NCBI RefSeq assembly: GCF_937616625.2
Contig: NC_065576.1
Location: forward strand, 18,068,001 to 18,132,000
Origin: Mercurialis annua
Lineage: Eukaryota > Streptophyta > Magnoliopsida > Malpighiales > Euphorbiaceae
DNA: 64,000 bases
Direction: 5' to 3'
Shown: positions 48,201 to 60,291 of the stretch, one piece after another
How positions within the stretch are numbered: position 1 is the stretch's first letter
Layout: each line of letters opens with the position of its first letter
The notes under the pieces: generated by a model
What the model saw: only the letters and a program-made list of their open reading frames with translations
Database searches by the model: none
Told to the model about the DNA's origin: nothing
Position numbers and translations under genes: made by a program

Positions 48201-50123
48201 TAAAAGGGTGAAACGTTTCGATTTGTTTCTTAACATTTGTAAACGTTTGGCTTAAATGGCTAAAAAGGTGAAACATTTGGATTTTTCTCGTAAAGTTTTT
48301 AAATGTTTGGTTTTGTTTTATAACGTTTTAAATTTTTGATAGGTTTCGTTTAATTTTGTTTCATAATGTTTTTAGCGATTGAAACGTTTGGATTTATCTC
48401 TTAACTTTTGTAAACATTTGGCTTAAATTGCTAAAAAGAGGAAACGTTTGGATTTGTTTCTTAACGTTTTAAACATTTAGATTGGTTTCGTAACGTTTTA
48501 AACGTTTGGCTTAAATCTCTAAAAAGGTGAAACGTTTGGATTTGTTTCATAACCTTTTAAACGTTTAGCTTAAATCACTAAAAAGGTAAAACATTTGGAT
48601 TTGTTTCTTAACTTTTGTAAACGTTTGGCTTAAATTGCTAAAAAGGGGAAACGTTTGAATTTGTTTCGTAACGTTTTAAATGTTTGGATTGGTTTACTAA
48701 CGTTTTAAACGTTTGGCTTAAATCGCTAAAAAGGTGAAACGTTTGGATTTGTTTATTAACATTTGAAAACGTTTGTCTTCAATCGATACAAAGGTAAAAC
48801 GTTTGGATTTGTTTTGTAACGTTTGTAAATGTTTGGCTTAAATATCTAAAAAGGTTAAACGTTTGGATTTGTTTCTTAACGTTTGTAAACGTTTGGCTTA
48901 AAACGCTAAAAATATGAAACGTTTGGATTGGTTTCGTAACGTTTGTAAACGACTGGCTTATAAAACTAAAAAGGTGAAACGTTTGGATTTGTATCGCAAC
49001 ATTTGTAAACGTTTAGTTTTGTTTAGTAACGTTTCAAACGTTTTGATTGGTTTCGTTTGGTTTTGTTTTGTAACGTTTTTAGCGATTAAAACGTTTGGAT
49101 TTATTTCTTAACTTTTGTAAACGTTTGGCTTAAATTGCTAAAAAGGTGAAATGTTTGGATTTGTTTCATAACGTTTGTAAATGTTTGGCTTAAATCGTTA
49201 AAAATGGGAAACATTTGGATTTGTTTCGTAACATTTTAAAGGTTTGGCTTAAATCACTAAAAGGGTGAAACGTTTGGATTTGTTTCGTAACGTTTTAAAT
49301 GTTTGGATTTTTGTCGTAATGTTTGTATACATTTGGCTTAAATTGCTTAAAAGGTGAAATGTTTGGATTTGTTTCATAACGTTGTAAACGTTTGTCTTAA
49401 ATCGCAAAAGAGGTGAAACGTTTGGTTTTTTTCATAACGTTTGTAAACGTTTGGTTTAAATTGGCAAAAAGGGTAAAGGTTTGGATTTGTTTCGCACCGT
49501 TTTAAACAGTTGGATTGGTTTCACAACGTTTCAAACGTTTTGCTTAAATCGCTAAATAGGTGAAACGTTTGGTTTTGTTTCGTAACATTTGTAAACGTTT
49601 GGCTTATATCGCGAAAAGGGTTAAACGTTTGGATTAGTTTCGTAATGTTTGTAAACGTTTGGCTTATGTTGCTAAAAAGGTGAAACATTTGGATTTGTTT
49701 CGTAACGTATTAAACGTTTGGATTGAATTCGTAACGTTTGTAAACGTTTGGCTTAAATCGCTAAAGAGGTGAAATGTTAGGATTTGTTTCGTAACGTTTT
49801 AAACGTTTGGATTTGTTTCGTAACGTTTGTAACATTTGGCTTCAATCGCTAAAAAGGTGAAATGCTTATATTTGTTTCGAAACGTTTGTAAACGTTGGGC
49901 TTAAATCGCTAAAAATCTAAAACATTTCGTTTTGTATCGTAACGTTTGTAAACGTTTGGCTTATATCGCTAAAAAGGTGAAACGTTTGGATTTGTTTTGT
50001 AAAGCTTGTAAACATTTGCCTTAAATCACTAAAAATGTGAAACGTTTGGATTTATTACGCAACGTTTGTAAACGTTTTGCTCAAATCCGTATAAATGCGA
50101 AATGTTTGGATTTGTTTCATAAC
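42212..50123 (+). repeat. 60-bp satellite array, block 3, with ~1.41-kb higher-order repeat
   Basis: The same satellite, all plus orientation. Rare variant units recur: TTCGTTTGGTTTTG followed by a TTTTTAGCGATTAAAACG unit at about 44274, 45697, 47109 and 49052, and TTCGTTTAATTTTG at about 45139, 46549 and 48345. Spacings are about 1410-1420 bp, then 1.8-1.9 kb where a local ~420-bp duplication has enlarged one copy (markers 47671 and 48091). The last ~350 bp resembles the 11890 and 7290 region of block 1 (GTTAGGATTTGTTTCGTAAC). Confidence 0.93.
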
Positions 50124-53062
50124 TGTCACGATCCATTTTCATGAATCGCGACCGGCGCTAGGGTATGGGTATGGTTGTACCAAAACCCGTAGCTAGCCTT
50201 TGCGGATAACCAACAATTATAATTTAAACAATGTACCTGCATAAAACCAATGCTCGGGGTAGCCGAGACTTCAGCCTAGTTCTAGCAGTTCATAATATTT
50301 AACATAATTAATAAATGCTCGTACAACTACGAGTCTCTAAGATGGAATATATATAAATAAATCAGAATAACAGTATAACATGCCAGAGCAAATATATCCG
50401 GTCGGAACAATCCGACAAACAACTAGAATATAATAAAGACTTCTAGTTACTACGGCGGTCTAAGAATAAAACAGTTTAATAACTTTATCAAAATAAATGG
50501 AACCTCCGAGGAAAGTAAATAAACGGAGATCATGTGACTCTCTCAAATTATAACCCTGTAAAATTGGGAAAAACAACGGGGTCAGATATAGTGAGATGAG
50601 TTTATACCACTATTTACATTTATCAAGTGGAAAATCTTTAAAACCGTTTAAAACATTTATAACAGCATTACGTTTAATAGTTGGAACCCTAATCCACAAT
50701 ACTACATATAACCATAATCCAATAGGCCTGGTCCCGAGAGCTGAGCTACACCGAGTTACCACCGACCACTCTTTAATTCAAACCAGAGTCCCGAGAGCTG
50801 AGCTACACCGAGTTACTCTACTGGTCCCGAGAGCTATGCTCACACCGAGTTACCACCACATTTCACATACCATATCTAGATCAATACCGGTGATCACGCA
50901 GTCCTAATGAAGCCCATTAGGTAGCATGTTCCAACTAAGAGTCATAATGGAAAAACAGTTCGCAATTGTACATATACAATATATATATATATATATTAAA
51001 ATAATAATTTACTTACTAAAGCGGTAAATAGTAAGTAGAAACTCACTGCTTGCTAATCCACGTGAAAACTCCTGGCAAGCAACCTAGACTCGGTTCGCCT
51101 TGAAAGCACGAACAGTTGACGAGTCTAAACACAATTGAATAATTATTAAAACAACCCTAACTCTATAGAGTACTAGACACCACATAGGACTAGCACAAAC
51201 AACAAGTTAAGGTAAGGCAATCCAGAGTAAACGTCATACTCAGATAAACATCAAACGTAAACAAACCAAGCCTATTGAGTTCCCGCTTTAAAATCCTATT
51301 CGGAAAATATTATTTAAATAACATTAAATAATAAAACAATCAAATTTCCAAAACAGTGGGTTAGCCGAGTTACCGATAACTACCAAGCTAATCTCACAGG
51401 TCGGGCGACCCAAGTCTATCCCGACCCAAATATTTTATCAAAATATAAACCAGAGTTTATAATTACAAAAATAACTTTAATAAAATAATATATTTAAATT
51501 ATAAACCATAGTTTATAATTAATAAAACAACTTTGATAGAATCAAAAATCAAATTCAAAATGGAACCCAATAGCTTAAAATTTAAGTAACCAAAGTTACA
51601 ACCAATACTTAACTAAAGTAAGTTAAGAAAGCGTTTTAAAAATTAAATTTATAATTTAACCAATAACAAGCTAAAAATTCTCAAACGATAATTACCCAAG
51701 TAATTATCCCAATAAAAGATTATAAAATACTTTGACAATTTATAATACTCCAAAACGATATTATTTCAACAGAGTAAACTGTTACCAATTAAAGTCAAAT
51801 TGATATTAATAACTAGACCAAAGCCTAGTTCCCCAAATAAATCAAACTATTCATAGAATATATTTCTAATAACCCAAATTATACAATACCAACTCCTAAG
51901 ATAATTTATCACAATATAAATCAATTGATTTCCCAACAACTCAAGGTAAAACTAAGCAATATAACATAAGTCAAAACATTGATTAGACCACCCATCAATT
52001 AGGTATCCAAAGTAACTTTTAATTGATTAAAATCAGCCCTTGAATAATCTTTTTAGCCACTTAATAAGTTCTTAAAACAGCAAATTATTATGAAGAACGA
52101 CCTTCATCAATACCATCTCAATTCTATTCCAAGGAATCTAACCAATTAATAAATAACCAAAAACTAGCAATCTAAGACAAACCTTAAACAAAAATTCCAT
52201 ATTTTTAGTAAGCCTAAAAGATTATTATAACTCAAAAACTTCAACAAGTTGATTAGTTAATCAATTTCATCAACCATACCAATCCACTCAAGGTATAAGC
52301 GACATAAACAAGACAATTACAATACAAATAAACATTTATAGATTTTAGAATTAAAGCAAAATAGAAAATATAAGGCAAGCCACCCAAAATAATGAATCAA
52401 AACATCATCTAACAATTTCTACAAGCCATAGCAATAGATTAGACTTACATACCTCATGAAATAGACTAAGAACAATCAATAGAAGGAAATCCAGAAAATA
52501 TAACAATCCAAATCAGCCTATGACAACATAAAAGGATGAACAATGAATAGGAAACATGATTGAGTGTTAATCCAATGATTAAAAAATGGAAAGGAGTGAA
52601 TAAATACTTACAACTGATTAAAAAGGACCAAGGAATGATAGGAGATGAAAATCAGAGAGCAACAGACGTTTTAGGGTTTTAGAATTGGGTAAAAACTGAT
52701 TTAATTCGTTAAAGTCGTATTTATTGAATTTCAGCGTAAACGATCGTTTAAAAATAAACGGTCGTTCAAAATGGTTTGAACTATCGTTTAGGGATCGTTT
52801 ACGGGATCGTTCAAAACACTGTAAGCACAAAAACAATTGTAAACGATCGTTCATGGAAGGAACGATCGTCCAAACGATCTTGAAAGTTAAAACTCAATTT
52901 TCCTTGGCCAAAAGAAGGTTTAAACACTTATAACATTGTCAAATATCAATGAAAAGATTAAGAACACCAAACCAAGGTTTCAATGAACCAAACCACCAAA
53001 GATCAACTCAAAACACCTCGGAAAGTTCATAAAAACAATCCGAAAAAACATGGAATATTACA
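50124..53062 (-). mobile_element. 3' LTR of element B
   Basis: On the minus strand it begins TGTAATATTCCATG and ends in GAAAATGGATCGTGACA. The conserved blocks are present (CCACGTGAA near 51059, GACCCAAGTCTATCCCGACC near 51408, GTCTAAGAATAAAACAG near 50458). The triplicated ACTCGGTGT motif is at about 50729-50862, and an (AT)n run at about 50979-50996. The outer part differs from the LTR of A, so B belongs to a different LTR subfamily that carries the same kind of interior. Confidence 0.85.
52737..52882 (-). promoter_or_regulatory. Palindrome cassette of element B LTR (AACGATCGTT version)
   Basis: Perfect palindrome TAAACGATCGTTTA at 52737-52750, and repeated AACGATCGTT, AACGGTCGTT and GGATCGTT motifs to about 52882. 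It lies at about +180 to +325 from the LTR start. Same position as the TCTCGTACGAGA cassettes but a different core. Confidence 0.65.
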
Positions 53063-55317
53063 TTCTCCACAACTTATTAAAAATTCGTCCTCGAATTTAA
53101 AACACAACAACCGACGTACCATATAATATAAAGCTACACGTCTAGCTGAACAAAATGCACATAACCGAGATTAAAACGTACCACCAAGATACCCAATATA
53201 AACCAGGACAACAAAACAAACAAAACTACAAACGACCTTTGTCATCAAAGAATCGTCCTCAACCAACCCAAATGCAGTCAAAGGTATTCCATGCTCAACG
53301 ACCTACGCACACGTGTAAGAAAAACTCAACAAGATGTCCCTCAAAACAACTCAATGCCTCTAGTTGCAAAAACAAAACCACTCAAAGGTTACCAAACTAC
53401 CGACACAACTTCCACTAGACATAAACGATAACGCAACTCTAGGTGAGATCAACTAAGATAAAAACAAACTCTATTACCCAGCACACATATGTACCAAATT
53501 TTGTTTCTAGCAATTATATGCTCCAACTAATAATAACACAATTATTTAACTGAGAGTCACAATTACTCTATACCAGAGTGGCTTCCAAAACCAGCTCGAT
53601 ACTCATCTATTAAAAAAAACCCCAATATCAAATACAAGATCAAGCACTAAGCTCGACTATAGTTCTTACAATTCCAAACTCTTTTGCCTCAACAACAACA
53701 AGGATACTGCAACATAGCAGATAAAATTTATCTTTCTAAAACAATTTTTTGCTTCCACTTATAACATCTTGACGTCAAAATAATCGATAACAAAAGCCAA
53801 AAAACTTCAGATAATATTTCGGTTCCACAACAACAATATAACAATCATCCAATCTTGATGATTAATACCAACTCGATAATACCATTAACTTATGAACCAT
53901 AAAACACAAGATGCATACCGTTTTTCCCAAGAAAACGTGAACTTGACTTATGATAATAGAAGCTCCAGATTAGCAATAACAATCTCAATTACAATGATTC
54001 CTCTAATCATTTAGAAACATAATGCCCCAACTAAGCTAAACATCGACTGCATCTCACTTAATTACACAACTTAAAATTTTGTCGTTCATACCAAGGGTTT
54101 AACCGCTGACCCAAACATTACAATAATATCAATAATATACAAAATTGATCAACCAATCATGGTTGTCGAAACCTAATAACCGCGATTCCCGATTCTCGAA
54201 TCAACTATCTCATATAACCAAATCGAACTCAATTTTTAAAATTATTCAATCAATTGACTATAACCTCGTATACAACGAAAGCTCAAAACGACCAGTTTAC
54301 TACGACCAGATTGTTAGTTATGCTCAAAACCAACCCCTGTGGGTATAAAATCTTTTAATACAAAATTTTTTATATACAAAATTTTCCACCCAGTTTAAAA
54401 GACTTTACGTCTTACACCTCCCTTTTGCATTCAAAATCAAAATGCCTTTACCGTTGAAAAACCACCGATTTTGTAAATCCTAATTTTTTTTTAAAATATC
54501 CACATTTTGAATCTGAAATTTTTCATTACTTCTCAATACATTTGAATTCTTATGAAAACCGTTCAACTGACAATATTTATGTTCTCTTTAAACCAAACTT
54601 TCTAACATCAATTATACTTTTCTCGTAAAAGTTAAACCGTGGCAAAATCCTCCATATTTGAAATACATATAAATATTTCAAGACATTAAAATTTAAATCG
54701 TATCTATATCCTTTCTCTTAGACATAACACAATTGAAGAAATCGCTCAAGAAAAAAAAAATATTATCCCTTTTAAATCAATTTTGACAAATTTCTCCCTT
54801 TCCCCAGAAAGGTAAAATTAGCAATGTAAATTTCTTTTTTTTATGAAAATAACTTTATATCAATACACCAAAATACTTAGACAAATTCAAATCTGAAAAG
54901 ATAAAGTTTCCTTTAAAAATGTAGTGTAATACACACATGAGCATAACCAACATCCTTAATCCACAAATCTCTAAATCACAAATCAGAAATTATCACGAAC
55001 ACTTTCTAATCTGAATCTAACTATATACCGCACTTGGCGCAACTATATCTCGAGAGCAACCTCAAATTTATTTTCACTTTCTATGAAACACATGATTCTG
55101 ACAATACAGACTGATCTCTGACAACGTAATCATCCAAAAATCCACCACTATCATCACAAAGTATTTGTCTAGCTACCTTTCGGTAACAGTTTCAAATCAT
55201 TTGAAATCCAACAACTTTATAAATAAATTCGTTACAATGTGACTCGCGAGTTCATTTCAAAATATCTTTCTCAAAACACTTTATCGATAAAATACATTTT
55301 ACATAATCGTGCGCCAG
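53063..55317 (-). other. Internal non-coding region of element B, 3' part
   Basis: Reverse complement of the element A interior from about 36940 to 39253, including the AAATTCGAGGACGAATTTTT block next to the PPT (53063-53070 on the plus strand). There is no supported reading frame. It ends at GCCAG, the target site of the solo LTR. Confidence 0.8.
55313..55317. repeat. Target-site duplication GCCAG (left)
   Basis: GCCAG is repeated at 58311-58315. The uninterrupted form GCGCCAGGGTGATGAC is implied by element A (reverse strand, about 36945). Confidence 0.93.
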
Positions 55318-58310
55318 TGTCACGATCCAATTTCATGAATCGTGACCGGCGCTAGGGTATGGGTATGGTTGTACCAAAACCCGTAGCAAGCCTTGCGTAA
55401 ATCAATTAACCATTTAAACCTGCAGAAAATTGCTCGGGGGCAACCGAGACTCCAACCTAGGTCTAGCACTTTATATTACAGTTCTAATATAAATAATTTA
55501 AGTATCTGAAATATTCCACAACATGCCTTAAATATAATAATAAAATATTTCAGAGTAAACATGCTAATAATAAATAATCGGTCTAATCGACAATCCCAAT
55601 GTAATAACAAACGTAATATATAAACTAGTTCTACTGCGGTCTAAGAGTTTGAAAATAGAAACTAGTTTAATAACAATAAATCCTCCGAGGAATCAAAAGA
55701 ATCGGAGTGGACCAGCTTTCAAATCATAAACCTGGAAAATTTGGGAAAACAACGGGGTCAGATATACTGAGATGAGTTCGCAATACTATTTACATCTATT
55801 AAGTTTAAAACCCTTAAATGAAAACATTTTTATACTAATATAATATGATTATGGAAAACAGTATTGAAATGATCCCAGCGTAAGTATGACATAGCATACC
55901 GATAAACCCAGAGTGGACGGGAACAAATCCTCGTCATATAAATATACCAACGTAAGCAAGACTTTAGTCTGCCGTTTCCCAGAGTACTTACCGGTGCACA
56001 CAGTCTCGATACAAGCCTATCGAGTAGCTCGTTTCAATCCAGATCCATAATCCGTAAAAACAGTTCACAAACATTTATAATATTAAAATACGATGCGGTA
56101 CTTAATAAAGCGGTAAATAGCACTACAAACTCACTGCTTGCTTATCCACGTGATCTTGGCAAACAGCTAACCCTGCGTAGACTCCGAAGCACGAACAGTC
56201 GACGGGTCTAAAATAATAAATAGGTTAAAATCCGTTGACCCCTAACTCTAAGATCACTAGACACCACGTAGGACTAGCACAATTAAATAACCAGATAAAT
56301 CACAGAAGAACACAATTCTCAATAAATTATAGTGCCGTAATTAATTCAAGACTATTGAGTTCGTACTTAAATCCAATCCGAAAATATTATTAAAATAATA
56401 TTTAATTGATAAATAAAATCAATTCCTCAAATAGTGGGGTAGCCGAGTTTCTTAAAACTACCAAGCTATCCCACAAGTCGGGCGACCCAAGTCTAACCCG
56501 ACCCAACCATAAAACCAGAGTTATAAACCATAGTTTATAATTAATATTAAATAAAATATTAATTAACATCAAAATAGAACTCAATAGCTTGAAACCCAAG
56601 TAATTAAATATTACCGGCAATTATCTCAATTAATTAAATAACAAAATAAAGCTAAAATATAAATTTAATTCCAAAGGCATTCTAAGCCAAAAATATCAAT
56701 TTAACAATTAAACAATAATTATTAATTTAATTTTTAAATATTCAAATATTATTTTTATGCCTTAAAAATAATATAATTAATTTGACAACTTTCAAATTAA
56801 ATAAAATCCCCAATACTTATTTAGTATAGTCAATATATAATATTACGTATAAACTATTATAAAATTAATATTTAATTTAAACTTAAAATATTAATGCCCG
56901 AAGTAATTTCAAATTATAAATAATGTTATTATTTAAATCGCTAATTAATAAGTCGAAATCAAATCCGTAGATTAAATTCAAAACCCATTTATAAAGCAGT
57001 AAATAAATAAGTTAAGGCATTTATAGATTTGAAGCAAAAAGACCTAAGGATCAACCATGCACATTAACCACCTTCCTCACTTAATCAACAGAATTGAAAC
57101 AACAACCACACGTTTTTGCCATTATCACAGCAACTCCATAGTTCAAATTCAATTAAGATTATCAAGCTTAAACATCACCCTAATCAAAGAATCATAACCA
57201 TAATTAACCAACTATGAGAAGTTATAGCAATTAAGTTTGCAAGAAAAATCATTCCCATGTCAAAATCATACATGGCAGTAACAAGAACGACGAAACCGAA
57301 TTCAAACCAAAAAGATGAACACCAAAACGATGAGGAAATCGCAAGTAAAGAGCTAAGAGATCAACCACCCAAAATCCAAGATACCATAACCTCTAATATA
57401 TCAGAATCGTAGCCTAACAATTTAAGAATAGGATCGGCAGTAACCAAATTAAACGTTCTAGTTTATAACAAACAAAACGGTAAGACGGCGGCGACTGAAA
57501 CGAAAAATCTACGTACCGTTTGACGGAATTCCAAAAGCAAAGTTGTAGAGGATCGAGTCTACTATCACAGGGAACAAACGGAACCGAAATCGATCTAGAA
57601 ACGCCTGCGAACTGATTTAAAATCGAAGGTATCGTTTTAGAGCCAAAACATAAAATAACTTAAAAACGATAGAACGGCGGCGATTGATACGCGAAATATA
57701 GCGTACCGTTTTACGAAACGAAAATTGGGACTTGTAGGTACGTGAGTCTTCTTCGACTGGAACGTTTCGGAACTGGATTTGGATCTGAAACGAGTGAGAT
57801 ATCAGTTATGAACGGAGGCGTCGTTTATTAATCAAAACTGAAATATTAATCAACTTACCGAAGATTTTTGACAAACTTTGGTTGATGATTTCGGAAAGGA
57901 TTCTCAGCGAAATTGAATGAGGAAAGCGGCTAGGGCTAGACTGATGTGTGGTGAAGATATTTGGTTTAGAAAGCGTTTTTAAAACGCGGATAGATCGAGA
58001 GAAATCAGGGGGCAAAACTGCCCCCTGAAATTTCGCAGCTGGTCTCGTACGAGACCTGCACATTTCGTACGAGACCAGGTCTCGGTTCAACGAGACCTGG
58101 TCAAACCGAGACCTGGTCCAACCGATTCTGGTTGGACCGAACCCGACCCGAAACCTTTTTTTTTTTTTTTTTTAAATAATTATTTTTTTAAAACCCGGAC
58201 TTTAATTAAACCATTTCCGAATCAACACATAAAACAATTTAATTACGAACAATAACTAGAATGTTACCGGAACTCGTAATTTAAACTTTAAAATTTTACG
58301 GGATATTACA
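55318..58310 (-). mobile_element. Solo LTR inserted in element B
   Basis: 2993 bp. On the minus strand it runs from TGTAATATCCCGTAAAATTT to CATGAAATTGGATCGTGACA. Perfect GCCAG duplications flank it, and element B continues on both sides. There is no internal sequence, so a full element inserted here and later recombined to one LTR. Its palindrome cassette is at 58037-58140 and its donor-like ACTTACC (minus strand GGTAAGT) at 57853-57859. An 18-base T-run on the plus strand is at 58156-58173. Confidence 0.92.
58037..58140 (-). promoter_or_regulatory. Palindrome cassette of solo LTR 55318-58310
   Basis: GGTCTCGTACGAGACC, a second CGTACGAGACC half, then CGAGACCTGGTC repeated in both orientations around AACCGAG, and a GGTCCAACC/GGTTGGACC inverted repeat. 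It shares the TCTCGTACGAGA core with element A and the Tekay-like element. Confidence 0.65.
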
Positions 58311-58315
58311 GCCAG

Positions 58316-58906
58316 GGTGATGACAACTCTCATCTCCAAAGAGTTGCATCCAACCCTAATCATTTCTATGCACATGATGCATGTACTATTATGCATGTAT
58401 CAATTATTGATTTATCTTTTATTTAGTGAACATACTTAGTGCTCAATGCAATCCTATTAGTGACATTCAAAATGCATGTTCATGATATGTCTGGGCACAA
58501 TTACGTTTTGAAAATATTTCAAAAATTTCAACAACTGACCTTTGAAACCTAATTTTCAATAAAATATTTGCTAGACATTACACTCTGTGAAATGTGCACT
58601 CGATAACCTAAAGATATTTTTCAAATTCCTTACTTGCAACCTAGCAACATACGATGCTATATAACAACTCTTCCGCATAATTATCCAACTAACCTCCACC
58701 CTAATTGAAACTTATACCCAACTAAAATAGCACATAACATACGTTCCTATAAAATTTATCGCCAGCTCCCGCATCGCATCATCAGACTTGATGGAAACAC
58801 CAGTGTATTAATACACTGATCTATCTTCTTGGTTCAGAGTTTCCAATATCCGTTCTAGGATAATCAAAAATCATCAACCAACCCAGGGAATATTTCCCTC
58901 ATTTTC
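58316..58906 (-). other. Internal non-coding region of element B, 5' side of solo LTR
   Basis: Continues the element B interior (homologous to about 36320-36935 of A in reverse) until it is cut at 58906 by the CACTA element. It contains the conserved ATGCAT-rich island. Confidence 0.8.
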
Positions 58907-58920
58907 CACTACTAGAAAAC
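58907..58920 (+). repeat. CACTA terminal inverted repeat (left end)
   Basis: CACTACTAGAAAAC. This is the conserved CACTA end, where the transposase acts in the family. The inverted partner is not in the window. Confidence 0.88.
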
Positions 58921-58925
58921 AGCAA

Positions 58926-59288
58926 ATTAGCGACGGAATTTAGCGATGGACTAAATTTCCGTCGCTAAATTTAGCTTTTGCGACGGACTTGGCGACGGAA
59001 GTAGTGTCCGTCACCAAATCTATTGAAAAGGATGGCGGGAGACTCCCCGCCACCTTTAGCGACGACTAGTTCGTCGCTAAAATTAGCATTCCGTCGCAGA
59101 ATATGGCGGGGAAACTCCCGCCATTTAATGGCATCAAAAATTAGCGACGGATATCGTCAATCCGTCGCTAATGTTTGCAATAGGCCCAAACGCAATGTTT
59201 GGGATTCAAATTTGCGACGGACTGATTAACCCGTCGCTATGTTTGGCGACGGATTGGTGTGTCCGTCCCAAATTTGAAGCCCAAACGT
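58926..59288 (+). repeat. CACTA subterminal repeat region
   Basis: At least a dozen copies of TTAGCGACGG or CCGTCGCTAA in both orientations, many as hairpins. TTAGCGACGGAT/ATCCGTCGCTAA is at about 59150-59180 and ATGGCGGG/CCCGCCAT at about 59102-59127. TTTAGCGACGA/TCGTCGCTAAA is near 59056. Subterminal repeats of this kind bind the accessory TNPA-type protein in En/Spm (family knowledge). Confidence 0.85.
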
Positions 59289-59364
59289 TGCGTTTCATTT
59301 ATTTATTGATTTTAGCGACGGAATTTAAATTCCGTCGCTAAAATCAATAAATAAATGAAACGCA
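59289..59364. repeat. Perfect 76-bp palindrome
   Basis: Two 38-bp arms with no spacer, centred between 59326 and 59327 (GAATTT|AAATTC). The arm contains TTAGCGACGG of the subterminal repeat family plus TGCGTTTCATTTATTTATTG. I checked each position by hand and found no mismatch. The next base pair outwards (59288 versus 59365) does not match. Confidence 0.93.
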
Positions 59365-59612
59365 TAAGCCCTTTCCTTTCTTTCTTATGGTTTATTTTTC
59401 CCCTGTTCATCGCCGTCTCCTCCTTCCTTTCTCTTCATTGCTGCCTTCTTGCTCCTGCGACTCCGCCGCCGACTCAGACGCTGACTCTTCCGCCGACTCC
59501 TTCCTTCCTTCCCCTTCTTCTGAACGCCGGCCAGCTACCTCCTCTCCTCTCCTCTCCACTGTTCAATTTCGGCGCCGTTCACCGCCTCCTGCCGCCGTCC
59601 ACTGCCACAAAG
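59365..59612 (+). other. CT-rich putative non-coding first exon of the transposase gene
   Basis: Pyrimidine-rich sequence (TCTCCTCCTTCC, CCTCTCCTCTCC) ending CCACAAAG|GTAAGTT, a strong splice donor. An ATG at 59355 opens a 113-codon frame of low complexity, which I do not believe encodes a protein. Best read as a 5' leader exon. Confidence 0.5.
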
Positions 59613-60291
59613 GTAAGTTATTTTAATTTTAATTTATTATTTATTATTTATAATAGTTCCAGATTTTATATTAGTTGTATATTAGGTTTAAATTAGATTT
59701 TAAATTATGTGTTAGGGTTAATTTAATCAAATTTTATATTAGGTTTAAATAAGATTTTAAATTAGGGTTTGAGGGCTAATTTATTCAAATTTTATATTAG
59801 GTTTAAATTGGGTTTAAATTAGGTTTTTAAGGTTAATTTTATTATTTAGGATTAGGTTAAACATTTAGGTTTAGGTTAGATATTTAGAATTAATTTTGTG
59901 TTTGTAAAATTTTATTTGAAATTATGGTAAGTAATTATTATTACACATGTTATCTTTTTAATTAGTGAAATTATAGTTAAATAATTGTTTAATTGCGAAA
60001 GTAGTTAATTAGTTTAATATGTGTTATAGTTTGGGTTATAATTTGGATTTATTTATTAATTACGATAATTGGTTGTTTAATGAAATTGTTAGATTAATTA
60101 TTAGGTTAACTATTTGTTTAGTAATTAATTATGCCAATTAATTTTTTAATTAAGGTAATAAGTTGGATAATTTTTTATTTAGTTAATTAATTTAATTAGT
60201 TGATTAAAATATTTATTATTGTTAATTTGGTTAATTAATTTCGCTATAAGTGGATTGTATTGTTGGTTTGTGACTTTTAATTTGCTTACAG
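59613..60291 (+). other. Putative AT-rich leader intron
   Basis: GTAAGTTATT at the left and TTTGCTTACAG at the right, very AT-rich between. It includes degenerate repeats of TTTTATATTAGGTTTAAAT near 59665, 59730 and 59792. Typical of a plant intron; no coding signal. Confidence 0.55.

Larger units (their letters stand above)
50124..58906 (-). mobile_element. LARD-type element B (minus strand), 5' part cut by a CACTA insertion
   Basis: On the minus strand: internal region 58906-58316 and 55317-53063 (separated by a solo LTR), PPT GTGGAGAA (53063-53070), then the 3' LTR 53062-50124. The internal sequence aligns throughout with element A (about 36320-39253) and lacks coding capacity. Its 5' half and 5' LTR are beyond the CACTA element or outside the window. 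The left flank is satellite (ATAAC at 50119-50123 would be one duplication copy, with the partner not visible). Confidence 0.82.

Noticed and set aside
50596..50907. A 103-codon plus-strand frame with repeated VPRAELHRV text.
   Set aside because: The repetition comes from the triplicated ACTCGGTGT motif of the element B LTR read in reverse; there is no other coding sign.
59355..59696. A 113-codon frame with a signal-peptide-like start near the CACTA palindrome.
   Set aside because: The ATG lies inside the palindrome, the text is low-complexity and pyrimidine-driven, and the frame runs through a strong splice donor at 59613.
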